Shown in pieces: positions 1 through 4,741 of a stretch of DNA of 12,293 nt. The DNA comes from Planctomycetota bacterium (lineage in GTDB: Bacteria > Planctomycetota > Phycisphaerae > WQYP01). The stretch lies in the NCBI GenBank assembly GCA_021780285.1, contig JAJXZA010000173.1, forward strand, positions 1-12,293. Reading direction: 5' to 3'. A program made the position numbers and the translations under genes. The notes beneath the pieces are model-generated. The model ran no database searches, was not told the origin of the DNA, and saw only the letters and a program-made list of their open reading frames with translations. Position 1 is the stretch's first letter. Each line of letters starts with the position of its first letter.

Positions 1-99
1 TTGCCGGCAAAAATCGGCCGCAAACGTGACGTAAAGCTGGATTTAACAAGAGGTTACAGCGCTGAGATGCGTGCCAGAGAAGGTGGAACTTTGGCTTAG
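1..99 (+). CDS. Possible 3' end of an unidentified gene
   Basis: Of the three + strand frames at the left edge, only frame 1 stays open. It encodes about 32 residues before the TAG at 97-99, and the C-terminus is basic and polar (it contains KIGRKRDVKLDL). The other two frames stop within the first 35 bases. This could be the last part of a gene on the same strand as the element genes, ending 11 bases before the ATG at 111. An open stretch of 33 codons is not strong evidence, and I recognise no family. It may equally be non-coding. Confidence 0.3.
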   Translation: MPAKIGRKRDVKLDLTRGYSAEMRAREGGTLA

Positions 100-110
100 T
101 CGAGAAAGTA

Positions 111-929
111 ATGCCGGATTGGGAGGATCTGTCGCGACAAGAGCATTTTTTTGAGGGTTTATTCAGCATAGAGCACAACTGCGATCCGATCCGGGATATT
201 CTTGATTATGCAGAATTAGTTCGGCAATGCTACCATGCACCGATTCAGCTAATCAAAAGCTTTGAACCAGAAGGTATCGTTGGCAGAACGGTGAAGTTAG
301 GCCTCTATGTGGACACGGCCGTTCACCCTGTCCCAGCCTTTGATTTTAATCAGACGCTACCTGGTCCCTCCTTACCAGCGAATTTCCCACCGTACATAAC
401 TTCAGCTTTACGAGATAAGCCACCGCCGCTACCCCTTTTTGAAAGGGCTAGGCCATATTTACGCCCGTCCACCGGCATGCTGGATGCCCAACGATTGCAA
501 GCACTCTGCCGGGAGGCGGGATTGATTTTACATATCAAAGCAGTGTCCACTCGCTGTACTGCGGCCGAATCTCGCATGACACGGTTGACCAAAGTTCAGG
601 CTGCTATCAAGACGGCGATGGAAAAAATCACTCCACCTATCATCACGGCAACCACCGACGTGAAGGCCGCAGCCCCAGTACAGCAGGCTAATGTCGCCAA
701 AAAGGCTCGCAAGGGCAACCGCAGACGGGGGCGCACGCGAAAACCTGTAACTCCAGAGCACAAGCATTGGATAAAAGTTTACGAGAATAAAAAAAGCGAC
801 GGCGGCAGGGTTAGCCTCAAGGCTTTGGCCGCCGATTTGAAGCTTAATTACCACCACTTACGAGAAGTAATCAAGCGACACAATGAGCAAGAAAGAGTCA
901 AAGCAAAAATCATGTCAAGCAATAAGTAA
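111..929 (+). CDS. Unrecognised protein with basic HTH-like C-terminus
   Basis: A 272-residue open frame whose family I do not recognise. Residues 1-60 are acidic and rich in aromatic residues, and residues 72-125 are rich in proline (for example DKPPPLPLF near 102-110). A strongly basic linker at 197-211 (KKARKGNRRRGRTRK) leads into a segment at about 233-262 (SLKALAADLKLNYHHLREVIKRH) that reads like a helix-turn-helix of the kind seen in resolvase tails and short DNA-binding proteins. I infer a DNA-binding role, perhaps in element control. The first ATG is used; only a weak purine-rich stretch (GAGAAAG, 101-107) precedes it. The gene looks more AT-rich than the downstream operon and is separated from it by 174 bases, so it is probably a separate transcription unit. 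The open frame is long and clean, but the function is unknown. Confidence 0.65.
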   Translation: MPDWEDLSRQEHFFEGLFSIEHNCDPIRDILDYAELVRQCYHAPIQLIKSFEPEGIVGRTVKLGLYVDTAVHPVPAFDFNQTLPGPSLPANFPPYITSALRDKPPPLPLFERARPYLRPSTGMLDAQRLQALCREAGLILHIKAVSTRCTAAESRMTRLTKVQAAIKTAMEKITPPIITATTDVKAAAPVQQANVAKKARKGNRRRGRTRKPVTPEHKHWIKVYENKKSDGGRVSLKALAADLKLNYHHLREVIKRHNEQERVKAKIMSSNK

Positions 930-1103
930 TTTCTGTCGGGATTTTCTTTTTGACGCAAAACACGTTGATTTTATTGCATATCTGCGTTCCTCTGCGCCTT
1001 TAATTACATAGGCAGAAAATCAACATAATTTCTGCCTGCCTACTCTCTGGATACTCGCACGCATGGGTCTGGCACTACGCCGGGCCGCGTTGGAGTACCA
1101 CAA
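930..1103 (+). promoter_or_regulatory. Regulatory gap with two overlapping inverted repeats before the operon
   Basis: This non-coding stretch precedes the AlpA-like gene and is AT-rich in its first half. It contains GTTGATTTT (964-972) with its exact complement AAAATCAAC (1016-1024), and AGGCAGAAA (1010-1018) with its complement TTTCTGCCT (1029-1037). The two pairs share bases 1016-1018, so they cannot both form fully, as in attenuator-like or competing operator arrangements. A TTGACG at 950-955 could be a -35 element, but no good -10 lies at the right distance. GGAG at 1092-1095, 8 bases before the ATG at 1104, is a plausible ribosome-binding site for the next gene. The region could equally be an excisionase/integrase binding region or a transcription start region. 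Confidence 0.4.
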
Positions 1104-1328
1104 ATGCCTACCGTACCTGTCCCCTCCACCATCGCCTGCGACCGCCTCCTGACGGTGGGGCAAGTCGCCGAGCGATTGGCTCTTTCGCCACGAAGCATCT
1201 GGAAGTTGTGCGCTAGAGGCGACCTGCCGCAACCGCTGCACCTGGGCGGCAGTCGCCGATGGCGAGAGTCTGACATCAGTAAATACATCGAGGCGCTGGC
1301 CGAGAGGCAGCAAGGCGGTGCGCGATGA
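1104..1328 (+). CDS. AlpA/excisionase-type helix-turn-helix protein
   Basis: A 74-residue protein that is almost entirely one MerR/AlpA-like winged helix-turn-helix (HTH_17 type). Residues 15-35 (LLTVGQVAERLALSPRSIWKL) give the helix-turn-helix, GDLPQPLHLGGSRRW (39-53) the wing, and ESDISKYIEAL (55-65) the last helix. Proteins with this layout act as excisionases or as transcription activators of integrase and replication genes in prophages, satellites and integrative elements. The start has GGAG 8 bases upstream. Its stop overlaps the next gene's start in an ATGA (1325-1328), so it is translationally coupled to the primase-like gene. This suggests it heads the replication operon and may control both excision and replication. 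Whether it is an excisionase or a regulator cannot be decided from sequence alone. Confidence 0.85.
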   Translation: MPTVPVPSTIACDRLLTVGQVAERLALSPRSIWKLCARGDLPQPLHLGGSRRWRESDISKYIEALAERQQGGAR

Positions 1329-2200
1329 TCACCACTCCACTACTCCGCTGCACGCGCAACCGACGATGCCCTATCTGCGGGCGGCCTGACTGGTGCTCGG
1401 TCGCCGAGGATGGCGCGATGGTTATCTGCATGCGCATCGGCGAGGGTGCTAAGTGCGAAACGCGCAATGGCGGATGGCTGCATATATTGCGGGAGCGGGA
1501 CTATCGCCCTGCGCCCCGCATCCGCCGCGTAGCCGTGGCAGCCGCGCCAATGCCGGCGTTGGCCGAACGCGTCCACTGGTGGCAACAGTGCCTAACCATT
1601 GACCGCCGCGAGACCTACGCTGCGGCCTTAGGCGTAGACCCTGCCGCGTTGGGCGCGTACGCCGTGGGCTGGGCGCAAGAGTACAAGGCATTCGCACATC
1701 CAATGCGCGACCACACTGGCCGCATAACAGGCGTGCGGCTACGCGCACCTGACGGCCGCAAGTGGAGCGTCCGCGGTGGCCATGAAGGTGTCTTTCTACC
1801 ACACTATTTTCTTCCAAGCTTTGTCCTTCCGTTGTCGGACGCCTGGTACATCACTGAAGGCGCAACCGACGTATTGGCTGCCTACTCCATCGGCTTGGAC
1901 TGCCTGGGTAGGCCGTCATGTAGTGGCGGCGTGCAGACACTGACCCGTATGGTGCGGCAAGGGAACCCGGGGCGGGTTGTGATTGTGGCCGACGGCGACG
2001 CGCCCGGCATAGCTGGGGCTACGAAGCTTGCGCACGTCCTGATGTTTTTTTGCCGCGACGTGCGAATCATCATGCCATCGAACGGCCGCAAAGATTTACG
2101 CGATTGGATTCAGGCCGGCGCAACTGCATGCGACATACATGCCGCTGCCGAGGCCGCGCTGGTTAAAAAATACACCGTAATATCGAGGTATTGCAAATGA
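1325..2200 (+). CDS. Zinc-finger/Toprim primase-like protein
   Basis: A 291-residue protein resembling phage and plasmid DNA primases. Near the N-terminus, C15-x2-C18 with further cysteines at 24, 35 and 44 forms a likely zinc-binding template-recognition module. The C-terminal half has Toprim motifs: ITEGATD (176-182, the EG...D acidic motif) and VVIVADGDAPG (218-228, the DxD metal-binding motif), followed by KDLRDW near 256-261. Such proteins lay down RNA primers or act as the catalytic half of a primase-helicase system. Here no helicase is fused to it, but a P-loop ATPase is encoded immediately downstream, with start and stop sharing an ATGA at 2197-2200. It is shorter than DnaG (about 600 residues) and lacks a recognisable RNAP-basic core, so priming activity is inferred. 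It could instead be a Toprim protein that only assists replication. Confidence 0.82.
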   Translation: MITTPLLRCTRNRRCPICGRPDWCSVAEDGAMVICMRIGEGAKCETRNGGWLHILRERDYRPAPRIRRVAVAAAPMPALAERVHWWQQCLTIDRRETYAAALGVDPAALGAYAVGWAQEYKAFAHPMRDHTGRITGVRLRAPDGRKWSVRGGHEGVFLPHYFLPSFVLPLSDAWYITEGATDVLAAYSIGLDCLGRPSCSGGVQTLTRMVRQGNPGRVVIVADGDAPGIAGATKLAHVLMFFCRDVRIIMPSNGRKDLRDWIQAGATACDIHAAAEAALVKKYTVISRYCK

Positions 2201-3648
2201 TTGACACCGTGACCATACAGGCTACGCAAAAAACAAAAACATCGTGGAGCATTACTTTGCTCAACGGCGAGGCCCGCTTTGCCGATTGCATTAACCTGCT
2301 TTCGGCCAAAGCTCGCAAAGGCCTTACTGAGCGCATTGTTGAAAAGTTTCCCGGGCTGGATTCCGTGGCTATCGCCGACCAACTGGAGGCTATTGCCGCC
2401 GAACAAGGGACAAAAGAAGCCGAACCAAAACCGTCAAAGGCAGGTAGTGCTACAGCTCCGCCGGTTGACCGACGTAAACTCGCCGACGAAATGCCGGCAG
2501 ACGTGCGGCAAGCGGCAATGGATATGCTCAAGGCTGAAAACTTGTTGGAACAACTACTTAGCGACATCTGCATAATGGGCGTTACCGGCGAGCGTAAACT
2601 TGCGGCAACAATCTATTTGATTGGAACAAGCCGCCTACTGAGTAGACCGGTGTCGGGCATCGTCCAAGGCCCGTCAACAAGCGGCAAGTCTTTTATCGTT
2701 GAGCGAATCGCCAAGCTGTTTCCGCTAGAGGCGATTTTCGTTGCAACATCTCTGACGCCAAACGCTCTGTACTACTTGCTTGACGGTTCACTTTCACATC
2801 GGTGGATTGTAGCAGGTGAGCGATCCCGCCTTGAAAATGATGAACGCGCCGAAACCACAAGGGCGCTGCGGGAGATGTTGTCCTGCGGCGAAATTACAAA
2901 GCTCGTTCCTGAAAAAGATGCTGACGGCATACTGGTTACCCGCGCGGTTCACCAAACCGGCCCGATAGCCTTCGTTGAAACAACAACGCTTACACGCATT
3001 TTTGATGAAGATTCAAACCGCTGCTTATTGCTCCAAACCGATGAACGCGAAGGTCAAACCAAGCGTATCTTGCTGGCCACCGCTGAATCGCGTAACAGCA
3101 AGATAGATACCGCACCAATTGTCGCCAAGCACCATGCAATCCAGCGGCTGCTTGAGCAACTGCCAGTGCAGATACCCTTTGCGGCGGAGTTGGCCGGGAA
3201 GTTTCCGTGCCAACGTACTGAAGCGCGACGGGCGTTTGGGCACCTGCTCTCAATGATCGAAGCTGTGGCACTACTGCACCAATTCCAGAGAGAGCAGCAG
3301 GACGGTGCAATTGTGGCGACGCTTCAGGATTACGCAATTGCGAAAAAGCTGCTGGCTGAACCTATGGGCCGGCTTTTGGGCGGTTCAATTTCGGCGGCCT
3401 CGAGGAGGTTCTTGGAGCGGCTTCGCAGTCGAGTATCGGCGACGGAAACATGGACAACGCGCGAAGCAATTAAAGGTGAACCGTCGAGTAACCGCGCCGT
3501 TCAAGGCTGGCTCCGGGAGTTGACCGATTCGGGCTATCTGGAGGTCGTCGAACCTGCCCGTGGGCCTAAGGCGGCGGTTTGGCGGATCATCCTGGACGCC
3601 GAAACTAAGGGCGATGAGGGTATTTTACCCGACCTGGGGGTCGCATGA
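2197..3648 (+). CDS. P-loop ATPase/helicase-like replication protein with winged-helix tail
   Basis: A 483-residue protein started at ATG 2197 because GAGGT at 2185-2189 lies 7 bases upstream and the ATG overlaps the preceding stop as ATGA; a TTG six bases earlier is the alternative. A Walker A motif, GPSTSGKS, lies at residues 158-165. An acidic segment, WIVAGERSRLENDERAET (about 203-220), sits where Walker B is expected. PIAFVETTTLTRIFDEDSNR (about 256-275) resembles a sensor and arginine-finger region. The C-terminus at about 403-468 looks like a winged helix (TTREAIKG...AVQGWLRELTDSGYLEVVE), suited to binding DNA such as iterons. Its place between the Toprim protein and the repeat array suggests a replicative helicase or initiator. 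Residues 70-95 form a low-complexity Lys/Pro/Ala linker. The exact superfamily (SF3, AAA+ or other) is uncertain. Confidence 0.75.
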   Translation: MIDTVTIQATQKTKTSWSITLLNGEARFADCINLLSAKARKGLTERIVEKFPGLDSVAIADQLEAIAAEQGTKEAEPKPSKAGSATAPPVDRRKLADEMPADVRQAAMDMLKAENLLEQLLSDICIMGVTGERKLAATIYLIGTSRLLSRPVSGIVQGPSTSGKSFIVERIAKLFPLEAIFVATSLTPNALYYLLDGSLSHRWIVAGERSRLENDERAETTRALREMLSCGEITKLVPEKDADGILVTRAVHQTGPIAFVETTTLTRIFDEDSNRCLLLQTDEREGQTKRILLATAESRNSKIDTAPIVAKHHAIQRLLEQLPVQIPFAAELAGKFPCQRTEARRAFGHLLSMIEAVALLHQFQREQQDGAIVATLQDYAIAKKLLAEPMGRLLGGSISAASRRFLERLRSRVSATETWTTREAIKGEPSSNRAVQGWLRELTDSGYLEVVEPARGPKAAVWRIILDAETKGDEGILPDLGVA

Positions 3649-3680
3649 ATATTTACCATACAGTGGTTTTCCGGCTTCGT

Positions 3681-3868
3681 TACTTCGCACAAGCATTATG
3701 CGCAATATCCATGCGGGTTTTAGTGCGAAGTAGCGGTATTTGCGCACTTACTTCGCACTTTCGGGCTTTCGGGTTAGTGCGCAGTGCGAAGCTACCGCGA
3801 AAAAAGGCTCACTTCGCACTAATCGCCAATATCCATGCGGGTTTTCTTGTTGTGCGAAGCTGCGAAGC
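3681..3868. repeat. Symmetric array of six GTGCGAAG motifs with a duplicated 19-bp core (candidate origin or operator cluster)
   Basis: The motif ACTTCGCAC or its reverse (GTGCGAAGT or GTGCGAAGC) starts at 3682, 3723, 3750, 3784, 3811 and 3852, with orientation alternating forward, reverse, forward, reverse, forward, reverse. The start-to-start distances are 41, 27, 34, 27 and 41, so the array is mirror-symmetric about 3771. It forms three inverted-repeat pairs with spacers of 32, 25 and 32 bases. The two outer pairs each contain CAATATCCATGCGGGTTTT (3703-3721 and 3827-3845, identical over 19 bases). An extra TGCGAAGC follows at 3861-3868. The array directly follows the helicase-like gene and precedes the next gene's ribosome-binding site. 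Iterons beside a replication gene are typical of plasmid, P4 and phage-satellite origins. Alternatives are an operator cluster or a nested repeat element (REP/MITE-like). Confidence 0.72.
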
Positions 3869-3893
3869 GAGAAAAGCATAAGAGAGGAAAAAA

Positions 3894-4391
3894 ATGAATC
3901 TCGACACCCTGTTCGATGACGATTCATATACTTCCGGCATTACCGCGGCTGTTCCGGGTATGGCCCCGATTGCGCCGGCTGCCAAGGTTGCGGCCAAGGC
4001 GTCCGAACCAGTAATGCCGGGTTCCAGCCCTCCACAAACATGGCGGCAAGTGGCTATGGCTGCTATCGGTCAATCCGACAAGAGTAGACAAGCCGAACTC
4101 CGAAGGCTTTATGACAATACCGCCCGCGATTATCTGTGCTTCGGCGACCCGGATTACGCCGACCAGATAGCCCTTAATTACCTGAATGAACGCCTTAGGG
4201 ACGGCTTAGGCCGCCAGATAACCATTACCGAGTTTACCGTAGACGGTGCAGGCGGTTTCCTTGTTGCGCGGTGGCATTTGGATACGGTTCAACCTGCCGA
4301 AAAAGCCGCGCCGCCCATGCCGGACATTATACCGCACAAGGTTATGCGACAATCTGATGGTCTACTGCCGGGTATGGGGCGTGCGATATGA
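3894..4391 (+). CDS. Unrecognised element protein
   Basis: A 165-residue soluble protein of unknown family. The ATG is preceded by a strong purine-rich site (AGAGAGGA, 3881-3888) 5 bases upstream, which fixes the start. Residues 17-55 are rich in Ala, Pro and Val and look disordered. A better-ordered block from about 60 to 135 includes SRQAELRRLYDNTARDYL, then FGDPDYADQIALNYLNERL, then a strand-like stretch ending FLVARWHLD. No signal peptide, membrane segment or catalytic motif is evident. It lies just after the repeat array and overlaps the next gene by ATGA (4388-4391), so the two proteins are probably made together and may be partners. A role in replication, control or partition of the element is possible but unsupported. 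Confidence 0.75.
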   Translation: MNLDTLFDDDSYTSGITAAVPGMAPIAPAAKVAAKASEPVMPGSSPPQTWRQVAMAAIGQSDKSRQAELRRLYDNTARDYLCFGDPDYADQIALNYLNERLRDGLGRQITITEFTVDGAGGFLVARWHLDTVQPAEKAAPPMPDIIPHKVMRQSDGLLPGMGRAI

Positions 4392-4681
4392 CTACACCGC
4401 AAAAACAGTTTAGGTTCACGCGGACGCCGGCCAAGCCGCGCCCGGGTAAGCTGGCGGCGGAAAGCTGGACGGTTATCCTTGAACCGATGCCGGATGCCGT
4501 GCCGCCGATTGTCCGAATCCGAAAACTGCTCAAAGCCGCCTCGCGGTTTTATCGCCTTAGGGCACGCCTACAAACGCCCCTGCCGCTTGCACAATTGCCC
4601 GCCATTGCAACGCCGGACGCCAAGGCGATCAATCAGTCGCCAGAACCTGGCAATGAGGCAAACAACGTTTTAAGAATTTGA
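4388..4681 (+). CDS. Small basic unrecognised protein upstream of the integrase
   Basis: A 97-residue, Pro- and Arg/Lys-rich protein with a start that overlaps the previous stop (ATGA, 4388-4391). The N-terminal part is basic (RFTRTPAKPRPGK). A central stretch at about 37-60 (VPPIVRIRKLLKAASRFYRLRARL) could form an amphipathic basic helix that contacts nucleic acid. The C-terminus is polar and probably disordered. Small proteins with a similar R-x-R-K-L-L-K core occur, from memory, beside integrases of planctomycete elements, but I cannot name a family. It is separated from the integrase by 60 bases holding a promoter-like sequence. It may be a recombination accessory factor or simply a partner of the preceding protein. 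Confidence 0.62.
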   Translation: MTTPQKQFRFTRTPAKPRPGKLAAESWTVILEPMPDAVPPIVRIRKLLKAASRFYRLRARLQTPLPLAQLPAIATPDAKAINQSPEPGNEANNVLRI

Positions 4682-4683
4682 GC

Positions 4684-4722
4684 TTGACAAGACAATGACG
4701 ATAATTAAACCTTAAACTTGTC
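4684..4722 (+). promoter_or_regulatory. Candidate integrase promoter overlapped by an inverted repeat
   Basis: TTGACA at 4684-4689 is a perfect match to the sigma-70 -35 consensus. TAAACC at 4706-4711 would be a weak -10 with a 16-base spacer. GACAAG (4686-4691) overlaps the -35 and its complement CTTGTC lies at 4717-4722, so a repressor bound to the pair would cover the promoter. AAAGGA (4728-4733) then serves the integrase ATG at 4742. The weak -10 keeps this a candidate only. It suggests that the integrase has its own controlled transcription, separate from the operon upstream. Confidence 0.35.
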
Positions 4723-4741
4723 TCACGAAAGGACTGACGCC

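Noticed and set aside
3681..3868. CRISPR array
   Set aside because: The repeats are short (8-10 bases), alternate in orientation and flank related spacers, unlike direct 23-40 base CRISPR repeats with unique spacers. No cas gene is present.
3645..3881. 78-codon open frame whose ATG overlaps the helicase stop
   Set aside because: The ATGA overlap imitates the real junctions of this operon, but the whole frame lies across the repeat array, and its protein is made of repeated motif translations without a plausible fold. The array is better explained as non-coding DNA. A real small protein cannot be fully excluded.
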